Source: Novosphingobium sp.
Lineage (GTDB): Bacteria; Pseudomonadota; Alphaproteobacteria; Sphingomonadales; Sphingomonadaceae
Length of the DNA stretch: 42,161 nt
NCBI GenBank assembly: GCA_030697365.1
Contig: JAUYQH010000034.1
Coordinates: 1 to 42,161, forward strand
Direction of reading: 5' to 3'
Shown in pieces: positions 34,929 to 42,161 of the stretch; position 1 is the stretch's first letter, and every line of letters starts with the position of its first letter. The notes under the pieces were generated by a model, which was given only the letters and a program-made list of their open reading frames with translations, was not told the origin of the DNA and did not search any database. The position numbers and the translations under genes were made by a program.

Positions 34929-35327
34929 ATGGGTATCCTCTCGAAAATCTTCACCTGGTGGGACGGCGCGACGATCGGCACGCTGCTCGACAGTTCGTTG
35001 CGCGGCGAAAAGGTTGGCACCGACGCGCAGGGCAACGCCTATTTCCGCGCGAAGAAGAAGCATCCCGACGGCCGCGAGCGGCGCTGGGTGATCTATGCGG
35101 GCGCCAACGACGCCAGCCGCGTTCCGGCCGAATGGCACGGCTGGCTGCATGGTTCCTTTGACGGCGTGCCCGAAAGCAACCTGCCCCCGGCGCGGATCTG
35201 GGAGGTCGACTACACTCCCAACGCCACCGGCACCGCGCAGGCCTATCGCCCCGCCGGCGCGCTGGAACGGGGCGGGGTGCGCGCCGCGGCGACGGGCGAT
35301 TACGAAGCCTGGACCCCGGGCGACTGA
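34929..35327 (+). CDS. NDUFA12-family complex I accessory subunit
   Basis: A 132-residue homologue of the mitochondrial complex I subunit NDUFA12 (B17.2), found only in alphaproteobacteria among bacteria. Family signatures are WWDGATIGTLLDS near the N-terminus, NAYFRAKKKHPDGRERRWVIY, and PAEWHGWLHGSFDGVP. It is a peripheral protein of NADH:ubiquinone oxidoreductase. The genes of the complex itself are not in the window, as is usual for this accessory subunit. The next gene begins seven bases after its stop. Confidence 0.94.
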   Translation: MGILSKIFTWWDGATIGTLLDSSLRGEKVGTDAQGNAYFRAKKKHPDGRERRWVIYAGANDASRVPAEWHGWLHGSFDGVPESNLPPARIWEVDYTPNATGTAQAYRPAGALERGGVRAAATGDYEAWTPGD

Positions 35328-35333
35328 GAGCCG

Positions 35334-35960
35334 ATGGCCGTGCGCCTCCTCCTTTGCGCCACCCTGCCGCTGTTCGTCCTCGCCGCGTGCAGCCGCGAGC
35401 CGGAGCTGCCGCCCGAAGTGCGCCAGACCGCCGCCGCCAGGTCCACCGGTGCGGCCAGGATGGTCGATGAGCAGGGCGTCACCCCGCTTGCCGATCGGGT
35501 CGCCACCATCGGCCTGCTCAACAAGCGCAACAACCTGACCCGCGACCTCAAGCTCAAGCCCGGCCAGTCGCAGCGGGTCGACAACGTGATCGTCAAGCTG
35601 GCCGCATGCGAGAAAACCGCGCCGTGGGAAGACCCGCCCGAAACCGGCGCGTTCGTCCAGGTCTTCGTCGAGGAGCGCGCCACCGTGCGCGAGCGGCTGG
35701 CCTGGCGCAAGGTGTTCTCGGGCTGGCTGTTCCGCAACGCGCCCTCGCTGAACGTGGTCGAACACCCGGTTTACGATGTGTGGGTCAAGGATTGCGCGAT
35801 GCGCTTTCCCGGCGACGAGGCGACCCCCTCGGCAGCGGCCTCGGCGAGCAGCGCGGCAAAGCCCGCGGGCAGGCCCGGCCCAGCCGCCTCGCCCAGCCCG
35901 GCGCCTTCACCCACACCAACCGCCACCGCTTCGCCCAGCCCCGCGCCCACCCCTGCCTGA
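35334..35960 (+). CDS. DUF2155 lipoprotein with a Pro/Ala/Ser tail
   Basis: A 208-residue exported protein with lipobox LAAC (Cys19). The conserved DUF2155 domain covers about 58-155: LLNKRNNLTRDL, KLAACEKTAPWEDPPETGAFVQVFVEE and WLFRNAPSLNVVEHPVYDVWVKDC, with cysteines 87 and about 157. The last 50 residues are a low-complexity run of Ala, Ser, Pro and Thr. These codons overlap, on the other strand, the extended C-terminus of aat for 190 bases. The family commonly lies next to NDUFA12 and aat in alphaproteobacteria; its function is unknown. Confidence 0.88.
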   Translation: MAVRLLLCATLPLFVLAACSREPELPPEVRQTAAARSTGAARMVDEQGVTPLADRVATIGLLNKRNNLTRDLKLKPGQSQRVDNVIVKLAACEKTAPWEDPPETGAFVQVFVEERATVRERLAWRKVFSGWLFRNAPSLNVVEHPVYDVWVKDCAMRFPGDEATPSAAASASSAAKPAGRPGPAASPSPAPSPTPTATASPSPAPTPA

Positions 35961-36553
35961 GCGGCGCGCAATCGCACGAGGTAGTCCGCCTGATCGATCT
36001 CGACCGCGCCCAGTGAGGCGAGGTGAGCGGTCATGAACTGGCAGTCGAGCAGTTCGCATCCGCCTTTTCGCAGCGCCGCGACCAGCCAGGCCAGCGCCAC
36101 TTTCGAGGCATCGCGCGCGGTGCTGAACATGCTCTCGCCGCAGAACACCCGGTCGAAGCCGACGCCATAGAGCCCGCCCGCCAGCTCGCCCCCTTCGTCG
36201 TTGGCGCGCCAGCATTCGATCGAGTGGGCGAAGCCCAGCCGGTGCAGCTCGCGATAGCTGGCCGCGATCCGCCCGCTGATCCAGGTCTCGCTACGCCCCG
36301 GGCGCGATGCGGCGCAGGCCGCGATCACCGCGTCGAACGCGGCGTTGCAGGTCACCGCGAAGCGCTCGCGGCGCAAGCTGCGGGCGAGCGAGGCGGACAC
36401 GCGAAAGCCGTCGAGCGGCAGGATCGCGCGCATCCGCGGCTCGACCCAGAACACTTCGGGATCGTCGTGCGCGTCGGCCATCGGAAAGATCCCGGCGCGA
36501 TACGCGCTGAGCAGCAGCGCGGGATCGATCGGCGGGGCGACGGGGGCGTGCAT
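35771..36553 (-). CDS. aat: leucyl/phenylalanyl-tRNA-protein transferase
   Basis: An N-end-rule enzyme (260 residues here) that adds Leu or Phe to proteins with N-terminal Arg or Lys, marking them for ClpAP. Family motifs are AYRAGIFPMAD, FWVEPRMRAILPLDGFRVS, the GGLYGVGFDRVFCGESMFS core and LLDCQFMTAHLASLGA. The recognisable family sequence ends at about residue 193 (YLVRLRAAQ). The remaining 65 residues are Gly/Ala/Val/Glu low-complexity sequence encoded opposite the DUF2155 tail. The tail is likely dispensable, coming from read-through past a lost stop. The upstream region carries the second GGTCCA repeat. Confidence 0.92.
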   Translation of the reverse strand: MHAPVAPPIDPALLLSAYRAGIFPMADAHDDPEVFWVEPRMRAILPLDGFRVSASLARSLRRERFAVTCNAAFDAVIAACAASRPGRSETWISGRIAASYRELHRLGFAHSIECWRANDEGGELAGGLYGVGFDRVFCGESMFSTARDASKVALAWLVAALRKGGCELLDCQFMTAHLASLGAVEIDQADYLVRLRAAQAGVGAGLGEAVAVGVGEGAGLGEAAGPGLPAGFAALLAEAAAEGVASSPGKRIAQSLTHTS

Positions 36554-36904
36554 GATGCCAAATCCTACACCAACGCGGCGCGAAGTCCCAGCGCGGCGCG
36601 CGATTCAGCGCGGAGCCTGGACCACCTGGACCACTGTCCTGGGCCAAAAAGTCCTGTCCTCGCGAACGCGCGGCAAAAGCCCCCGGACTGCGCCGGTTTC
36701 CCGGCCCAAGCGACAGAACAGCCCCAAACCCGCAAAGGAAACCCCGCTGCGCCCAGCTTGGCGAAACGGGCGTTTTGAGAAGAATCGAGGATCGGCGCAA
36801 CGGCATGTGACCAGTCGAGCAGGCGAAATCCTACTTTGCAAGCTTGTGGAGTGAACCCCGTTACCCCCCTTTACTCTGCTGCCCCATCTGGCCACCAAGG
36901 TTGG
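36554..36904. promoter_or_regulatory. divergent intergenic region between aat and the R-M gene
   Basis: About 350 bases holding the second GGTCCA repeat (36618-36642) and otherwise no gene. The small aaac-gggc-gttt hairpin at about 36763-36774 lies 130 bases before the R-M start. No convincing promoter for either gene is seen. Alternative GTG (36851) and TTG (36836) starts of the R-M gene fall in its right part. Confidence 0.3.
36618..36642 (-). repeat. dispersed GTGGTCCA-type repeat, copy 2
   Basis: Reads on the minus strand as two GTGGTCCA units one base apart after ccaggaca. It matches copy 1 at 21070-21095 at 23 of 25 bases. It lies 65 bases upstream of the aat ATG, in the same orientation relative to its gene as copy 1. 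The match ends sharply at both sides, pointing to a defined unit. Confidence 0.6.
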
Positions 36905-39900
36905 GTGAAGATCGAAGATTTCATCGGCAAATACTGGGGCAAGCCGGGCGGGGCCGAGCGCGCCACATATCAGATGTTCCTCACCGAACTGGCGCAGTTG
37001 CTGGGTGCGCCGACGCCCGATCCCGGCGCGGGGGGCGAGCTGGGCAACTACCAGTTCGAAGGCCCGGTCCGGTCCGAAGCGGTGTTCCTTTCCAAACACA
37101 ACAAGCGCATCGACCTCTACAAGCGCGACTGCTTCATCCTTGAAGCCAAGCAGAGCCAGCTCAAGCCCGGCGAAACGCTTCCCGAAGATCCACCCGAGGA
37201 AACGCTTGAACCCGTCCGCGACCTGTTCGGCAATGTCGTCGGCCACGCCGCCGCGTCGGGCAAGCGCGCGCCACGCTATGACCGGCTGATGGCCGACGCG
37301 CGGATCCAGGCCGAACGCTACAGTCTGGCCCTGCCCACCGGGCACAGGCCGCCGCCGTTTCTGATCGTCGCCGATATTGGCCGTGCGTTCGAACTCTATT
37401 TCGACTGGACGGGCGATGGGCGCGGCTATGGCTTCTTCCCCGATCAGCAGAACTACCGCATCGCGCTCGATGCGCTGGCGAGCGACGCGCTCGTCGGCAA
37501 CAGCGAGCTGACCGCGCGCGACTTGCTCCGCGCGATCTGGCTTGATCCGGCCAGCGTCGATCCGCGCAAAAAGGCTGTGGCGGTCACTCGCGACATCGCC
37601 GAACGGCTGAGTCGCGTGGCCGAACGGCTCGAAAAGGACGAAGCCGCGCTGCGCAAGGACCGCGCCGATTTCGAAATCGCGCTGGGGATCGAAAAGACCG
37701 CGCTGTTCCTGATGCGCGTGCTGTTCTGCATGTTCGCCGAAGATGTCGAACTGCTTCCCAAGGACAGCTTCACCCGCTTCCTCGACGAAGCGCGCAGCAA
37801 GACCGATCTGTGGTGGCGGCGCGGCCTGAGTGACCTGTGGGCGACCATGAATCAGGCCGACGAACACAACCGCTTCTGGTCCTATGGCGACGCCATCGTT
37901 CGCTATTTCAACGGCAACCTGTTCTCGTCGGCCACCGTGTACGACCTGCCGCAGGAATTCCGCGGCGAGCTGTACGAAGCTGCCAAGCGCAACTGGCGCG
38001 CGGTCGAACCCGCGATCTTCGGCACATTGCTCGAACAGGTGCTGACCAAGGGCGAACGCGCCAAGCTGGGCGCCCACTACACCCCGCGGCCTTATGTCCA
38101 GCGGCTGGTCAACGCGACCATCGGCGATGTGCTCAACCCCGAATGGGACGTGGTGCGCATCGATGTCCGGATGTTGGAGGAAGCCGACCGCCATGACGAA
38201 GCGCTCGTTGCTGTCCGCGCCTTTCACCAGCGGCTTTGCGATTTGCGCGTGCTCGATCCCGCCTGCGGCACCGGCAACTTCCTCTACGTCGCAATGGAAC
38301 TGCTGCTCCAGTTGGAAGGCGAGGCGATCCAGCTCGCCGCCGAGCTGGGCGAAACGATTGCGCCCGCGATCCATCCCAACCAGTTCCTCGGGCTCGAACT
38401 CAACCCGCGCGCCGCGGTGATCGCCGAACTGGTGCTGTGGATCGGCTGGCTGCGCCACCGCCTCGCCAACCATCCCGACGCGGTGGCCGACCCGGTGCTG
38501 CCGACGCTGACCAACATCAACTTCGGCACCCACGGCGGGTATGATGCGGTGCTGCGCCATACCCCGACCGGCGAGCCGGATTTTGCCAACCCGATGGCAC
38601 CCGCCTGGCCCGAGGCGGATTTCATCGTCGGCAACCCGCCGTTTATCGGCGGCAAGGACATCCGCGGCAGCCTGGGGGGCGACTATGCCGAGGCGCTGTG
38701 GCAGGCCAATCCGCGCGTCCCCAAATCGGCCGATTTCGTGATGCAATGGTGGGACCGCGCCGCGCATCTTTTGACCGCACCCGCCACCCGCCTGCGCCGC
38801 TTCGGCTTCGTCACCACCAACAGCATCACCCAGACCTTCAGCAGAAGGGTGATCGAGGGGTATCTGGCACCAAATTCCTCTCCCCTTGCGGGAGAGGATA
38901 GCGCAGCTTCCCCCCGCAGGGGGGTAGCGCAGCTTGGAAAGGGGGGCGGGCTCGCGCGCGCATCAGCCCCCTCTCCAACTCCGGCTAGCGAACAAGTTCG
39001 CAAGCCTTCGTATCCTCTCCCGCAAGGGGAGAGGGCGCCATCTGCCACCCTCAGCCTCGTCCTCGCCATCCCCGATCACCCGTGGACCCGCGCGACGAAG
39101 GACGCCGCCGCGGTGCGTATCGCGATGACCGTGGCGCAGGCGGGCGCGGGCGACGGACGGCTGGTGCGGATCGTGGGCGAGCGCGGGCTCGACAGCGATG
39201 TGCCGGTGCTGGAGGAGTGCGAGGATCGCGGGCGGATCAATGCCGATCTGACGCTGGGGACGGATGTGACTGGCGTGGCGGCGCTCAAGGCCAACGAAGG
39301 CTTGGCATCGCCCGGGGTGAAGCTGCACGGCGCGGGTTTCATCGTTTCGCCGCAACACGCAGCCCATCTCGGCCTTGGAACGCGCGCCGGCCTTGAACCT
39401 CATATCCGCCCCTACGTGAACGGTCGCGATCTGCTGCAACGTTCGCGCGGTGCGATGGTGATTGATCTTTTCGGGCTTTCAGAGAGTGAAGTGCGACAAC
39501 GGTTCCCCGAAGTTTACCAGCATCTGCTGTGCACGGTTAAACCCGAGCGCGACGCCAATCGACGCGAAAGTTACAAGCGAACATGGTGGACTTTCGGCGA
39601 GCCGCGTCGCGATATGCGCCCCGCACTTCAGGGCCTTAAGCACTACATCGCAACGGTCGAAACCTCGAAGCACCGCATATTCGATTTCCTCGACGCGGCT
39701 ATCCTGCCCGACAACATGCTGATCGCGCTGGGCAGTGACGAAGGGTTCCACCTCGGGGTACTGTCGTCGCGCATCCATGCCGAATGGGCGCTTCGCGTCG
39801 GCGGCTGGCTCGGCATGGGCAACGACAACCGCTACAACAAATCCAAGGTCTTCGACCCCTTCCCCTTCCCAGACGCCACCCCCGCCCAGCGCGCGACTAT

Positions 39901-40258
39901 CGCCGAACTCGCCGAGGAACTCGACGTCACCCGCAAGGCCGCGCTTGCCGAAACTCCCGACCTGACGATGACCGAAATCTACAACTGGCGCGAGAAGCTG
40001 CGTGGCGGGACGCCGCTTTCGCCGCACGACGAGGATCGCGCCCGCGCCGCGCGCGCCGGGATCGTCGATAGGCTCCACCACCAGATCGATGCCGCGGTGG
40101 CCGCTGCCTATGGCTGGCCCGCCGACCTGTCTCCGGCGGAAATCGTCGCGCGGTTGGTGGCGCTGAATGCGACACGCGCTGCCGAGGAAAGGGCCGGCCA
40201 CGTCCGCTGGCTTCGGCCCGATTATCAGATCCCCCGGTTCGCCAAACAGGCGAAGTAG
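36905..40258 (+). CDS. MmeI-like (type IIL) restriction-modification protein
   Basis: One polypeptide of 1117 residues combining DNA cleavage and adenine methylation. The N-terminal PD-(D/E)xK nuclease has Asp70, Glu80 and Lys82 (RIDLYKRDCFILEAK), the positions and spacing of the MmeI catalytic site. A helical connector follows. The gamma-type N6-adenine methyltransferase has SAM motif DPACGTGNF from residue 451 and catalytic NPPF from 577. A target-recognition region (GAGFIVSPQH ... RPYVNGRDLL ... NKSKVFDPFPFP) and a helical C-terminus complete it. Homology favours the GTG at 36905. Residues 658-710 are encoded by a 158-bp palindromic repeat inserted in frame; whether the enzyme still works is unknown. 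No separate partner gene is present. Confidence 0.88.
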   Translation: MKIEDFIGKYWGKPGGAERATYQMFLTELAQLLGAPTPDPGAGGELGNYQFEGPVRSEAVFLSKHNKRIDLYKRDCFILEAKQSQLKPGETLPEDPPEETLEPVRDLFGNVVGHAAASGKRAPRYDRLMADARIQAERYSLALPTGHRPPPFLIVADIGRAFELYFDWTGDGRGYGFFPDQQNYRIALDALASDALVGNSELTARDLLRAIWLDPASVDPRKKAVAVTRDIAERLSRVAERLEKDEAALRKDRADFEIALGIEKTALFLMRVLFCMFAEDVELLPKDSFTRFLDEARSKTDLWWRRGLSDLWATMNQADEHNRFWSYGDAIVRYFNGNLFSSATVYDLPQEFRGELYEAAKRNWRAVEPAIFGTLLEQVLTKGERAKLGAHYTPRPYVQRLVNATIGDVLNPEWDVVRIDVRMLEEADRHDEALVAVRAFHQRLCDLRVLDPACGTGNFLYVAMELLLQLEGEAIQLAAELGETIAPAIHPNQFLGLELNPRAAVIAELVLWIGWLRHRLANHPDAVADPVLPTLTNINFGTHGGYDAVLRHTPTGEPDFANPMAPAWPEADFIVGNPPFIGGKDIRGSLGGDYAEALWQANPRVPKSADFVMQWWDRAAHLLTAPATRLRRFGFVTTNSITQTFSRRVIEGYLAPNSSPLAGEDSAASPRRGVAQLGKGGGLARASAPSPTPASEQVRKPSYPLPQGERAPSATLSLVLAIPDHPWTRATKDAAAVRIAMTVAQAGAGDGRLVRIVGERGLDSDVPVLEECEDRGRINADLTLGTDVTGVAALKANEGLASPGVKLHGAGFIVSPQHAAHLGLGTRAGLEPHIRPYVNGRDLLQRSRGAMVIDLFGLSESEVRQRFPEVYQHLLCTVKPERDANRRESYKRTWWTFGEPRRDMRPALQGLKHYIATVETSKHRIFDFLDAAILPDNMLIALGSDEGFHLGVLSSRIHAEWALRVGGWLGMGNDNRYNKSKVFDPFPFPDATPAQRATIAELAEELDVTRKAALAETPDLTMTEIYNWREKLRGGTPLSPHDEDRARAARAGIVDRLHHQIDAAVAAAYGWPADLSPAEIVARLVALNATRAAEERAGHVRWLRPDYQIPRFAKQAK
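38877..39034. repeat. palindromic repeat element inside the R-M gene
   Basis: The ends are perfect inverted copies of 24 bp, 38877-38900 and 39011-39034, with a cctctccc/gggagagg core. Inside are an 11-bp direct repeat tagcgcagctt (38899-38909 and 38925-38935) flanking a perfect ccccccgcagggggg hairpin (38910-38924), an imperfect inverted repeat at 38934-38947/38966-38978, and a ggct-a-gcgaac-aa-gttcgc-a-agcc hairpin (38983-39006). The host frame stays open throughout and encodes about 53 low-complexity residues rich in Ser, Pro, Gly and Arg. The cctctcccgcaaggggagagg core is a kind of repeat I know to be scattered in many proteobacterial genomes, normally between genes. Confidence 0.85.
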
Positions 40259-40335
40259 CTAAAAGACCACTGCCCCCCCGCCATGCACCCTTGCTTGTCA
40301 TCCGCCACCGCGGTCTGTAGGGGCACGCGCGGCGC

Positions 40336-40411
40336 AGGAGTGTAGCTCAGTTGGTAGAGCATCGGTCTCCAAAACCGAGGGCCGTGGGTTCGAGTCCCTC
40401 CACTCCTGCCA
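40336..40411 (+). tRNA. tRNA-Trp (anticodon CCA)
   Basis: A complete 76-base cloverleaf. The acceptor stem aggagtg pairs with cactcct, the D arm is gctcagttggtagagc, and the anticodon stem tcggt/accga closes loop ctccaaa with anticodon CCA. The T arm contains gggttcgagtccc. The 3' CCA is encoded. It lies 77 bases after the R-M gene. No integrase or repeated tRNA 3' end is seen beside it. Confidence 0.97.
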
Positions 40412-40509
40412 ATAATTTCCCGTCTTCCCAAAGAATCGACGCCCGCCGCAGCTTGGGCTAGGTTTCCGCGCGTGGCCCGCTTTGGGTGGGGCGCCGCGGG
40501 GGTATCCGG

Positions 40510-42161
40510 ATGGGCGAAGGCGCCGGTGAAGGTCGAAAGCGTTCGTGGCTGGCGGCGGCGTCGGCGCGTCACCGGCTGCTGGTCGCGCTGCTCGCGCTGC
40601 TCGGCATGCTGGCGATGGTCGCGCCCTATTTCCGCGATTCGCTCGATCTCCACGCGCCCCGTGCCGAAAGTGGCGTGCTCGATCTGAGCGAGTACAAGCC
40701 GCTCTCGCGCCCGATCGATCTCGGTGGCGAATGGCGCTTCACTTGGCTCGCCGGGGCCGGGCCGCAGCCGGGGGCAACTGGGCTGATCGCGGTGCCGGGG
40801 TTCTGGGACGGGACGAAGCTGGGCGGGGCAAGCCTCCCGCCCCAGGGCACCGCGCGCTATGTGCTGACGCTGCGCGGGCTGCCGCAGGGGCGCTACCGGC
40901 TGCACCTTGCGCCAGTCTATGCCGCCAGCACCATCACCCTCGACGGCCGGGTGATATCGCGGCGCGGGGTGGTCGGCAGCGATGCGCGGACCACGCGCTA
41001 CCACCACCGCGCGCAGGACTTCGGCTTCACCGGGGGTGGCCGCGACCACGTCATCGCGATCGAGGTCGCCGCCTGGCACCATCGCGACAACGGGATCGAC
41101 CAGACCCCGGTGTTCGGGCTCGCCCCGGGGATGGAGGACTGGTCGATCCAGAAATGGAACCGCGCGGTCCTCTACAACGCCTCGATCATCCTGGTCATCC
41201 TGATGGCGTTCGTCGGGTTCCTCTATCGCCCGCGCGACCGCGCCTCGCTCTATCTCGGGCTGGGCGGGCTCGCCTTCCTGCCGTCGATGATGGTGCTGGG
41301 CCACGACAACATCCTGATGATCCAGTTCCCCTGGCTAAGCTTCCGCCAGATGCTGGGGATCCAGTACCTGACCTCGCCGTTCGCGATCCTGTTCTTCGCG
41401 GCGATGATCCACCAGCTCTACCCGCGCGAAGGATCGCGGCTGATCTTTCGCGGCATCGCGGCGGGCTATCTGGCGATCTTCGCCGCGCAGGCCGTGATCT
41501 TCACGATCGGCGATACGGTGCTCGCCTCGCTCATCGGGCGGCTGGTGTTCATGCCGCTGACCGTCTCGACGCTGATCTACCTGACCGGGGTGACCGCGCT
41601 GGCCGCCCGGCGCGGGCGCGACGGGGCGATCGTCCACCTCGTCGGCACCGCGCTGTTCGTCGCCTCGTACATCGTCATGGCGCTGGTCTGGACCGCGGTG
41701 TTCACCACCGAGGAGCTGCGCAGTTACGAGCTGACCACGCTGGGCGCGGTGATGATCCTCTATTCGCAGGTCGTGGTCATGGCCGAACGCTGGTCGCTGG
41801 GGGTGGTGCGGTCCGAGCAGGACAACGAGGACTTGCGCCAGCTGCTCGAGATCAACACCGCGATCACCAGCGACCTCCAGCTCGGCTCGCTGCTCGACAA
41901 GATCGTGGCGGTGACCAGCAAGATCATCCACGCCGACCGCACGACGCTGTTCCTCAAGGACCCGCAGGCGCCCGCGCTCGAGGCGCTGGTCGCGCAAGGG
42001 GTCGAAGGCGGCAGGCTTCGCGTCGATATCGGGCGCGGGCTGGCGGGGTACGTCTATGCCACGGGCGAGACGGTCAACATCCCCGACGCCTATTCCGACG
42101 AACGCTTCAACCGTTCGGTCGACGAAGACACGGGCTATCGCACGCGCACCGTGCTGACCGT
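40510..42161 (+). CDS. membrane sensor with GAF domain, 3' end missing
   Basis: The frame runs off the window, leaving 550 residues. After a basic N-terminus and one hydrophobic helix (about 22-41) comes a beta-rich exported domain (about 58-225; IDLGGEWRF, VPGFWDG, RYRLHLAPVYAASTITLDG). Seven membrane helices follow (about 225-430), the 7TM-DISM layout of bacterial signalling receptors. A helical linker (SEQDNEDLRQLLEINTAI) leads to a GAF domain (about 465 onward; SLLDKIVAVTSKIIHADRTTLFLKD, GLAGYVYATGE). The output domain is beyond the edge; a cyclase, GGDEF or phosphatase would be usual. The ATG at 40510 is the first in frame. Confidence 0.8.
   Translation, partial: MGEGAGEGRKRSWLAAASARHRLLVALLALLGMLAMVAPYFRDSLDLHAPRAESGVLDLSEYKPLSRPIDLGGEWRFTWLAGAGPQPGATGLIAVPGFWDGTKLGGASLPPQGTARYVLTLRGLPQGRYRLHLAPVYAASTITLDGRVISRRGVVGSDARTTRYHHRAQDFGFTGGGRDHVIAIEVAAWHHRDNGIDQTPVFGLAPGMEDWSIQKWNRAVLYNASIILVILMAFVGFLYRPRDRASLYLGLGGLAFLPSMMVLGHDNILMIQFPWLSFRQMLGIQYLTSPFAILFFAAMIHQLYPREGSRLIFRGIAAGYLAIFAAQAVIFTIGDTVLASLIGRLVFMPLTVSTLIYLTGVTALAARRGRDGAIVHLVGTALFVASYIVMALVWTAVFTTEELRSYELTTLGAVMILYSQVVVMAERWSLGVVRSEQDNEDLRQLLEINTAITSDLQLGSLLDKIVAVTSKIIHADRTTLFLKDPQAPALEALVAQGVEGGRLRVDIGRGLAGYVYATGETVNIPDAYSDERFNRSVDEDTGYRTRTVLT

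Noticed and set aside
36905..40411. Genomic island integrated at tRNA-Trp
   Set aside because: No integrase, no repeat of the tRNA 3' end on the other side of the R-M gene, and base composition like its neighbours. Position next to a tRNA alone is not enough.

Overview
The window is GC-rich, densely coded DNA from an alphaproteobacterium, most likely a member of the Sphingomonadales. Several things point there. The aa3 cytochrome oxidase cluster runs ctaB, small membrane protein, ctaG, ctaE, DUF983, SURF1, thrC. Alphaproteobacterial marker families are present (NDUFA12-like complex I subunit, DUF2155, MmcB, UrcA). An rpmH-rnpA-yidD-yidC-engB cluster is intact. Almost everything is ordinary chromosome, with genes packed by ATGA-type stop/start overlaps. 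The accessory material is a restriction-modification gene next to tRNA-Trp and a few repeat elements.

Layout. 1-8186 holds cytochrome c oxidase subunit I (5' end missing), an epoxide-hydrolase-like enzyme and an UrcA protein on the other strand. The oxidase biogenesis operon ctaB-orf53-ctaG-ctaE-DUF983-surf1 follows, then thrC. 8186-11941 is a run of cofactor genes: a COG1092 methyltransferase, a FolB-like protein, a pteridine-reductase-type SDR, moaA, moaD and moaE. 12005-13488 is a small membrane protein and a transglutaminase-like periplasmic protease in convergent orientation, separated by a 277-bp inverted-repeat element. 13601-16888 is engB, yidC, yidD, rnpA and rpmH on the minus strand. 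16985-22416 is a ClpP-fold periplasmic protein, comM, an RhlE-type helicase and a secreted M20 peptidase.

22423-33693 is rich in signalling genes: a PAS-GGDEF-EAL-PilZ protein, MmcB, an unknown protein, tRNA-Arg(CCG), a membrane adenylate cyclase with a cyclase-tail remnant beside it, a NylB-like serine hydrolase lipoprotein, a three-PAS hybrid histidine kinase and a fatty-acyl-AMP ligase. 33853-36553 is recX, a DUF192 lipoprotein, the NDUFA12-like subunit, a DUF2155 lipoprotein and aat. The last two overlap tail to tail by 190 bp.

36905-40258 encodes one large MmeI-like restriction-methylation protein. It carries a 158-bp palindromic repeat inserted inside the reading frame without breaking it, which is the most unusual feature of the window. 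tRNA-Trp(CCA) and the start of a membrane-GAF signalling protein, cut by the window end, finish the sequence.

How the genes work together: ctaD, ctaE, ctaB, ctaG and SURF1 build and mature aa3 oxidase. moaA, moaD and moaE make molybdopterin, and the adjacent FolB/SDR pair looks like a pterin module. rpmH, rnpA, yidD, yidC and engB serve ribosome, RNase P and membrane-insertion functions. The GGDEF/EAL, cyclase, kinase and GAF proteins point to cyclic-nucleotide and phosphorelay signalling.
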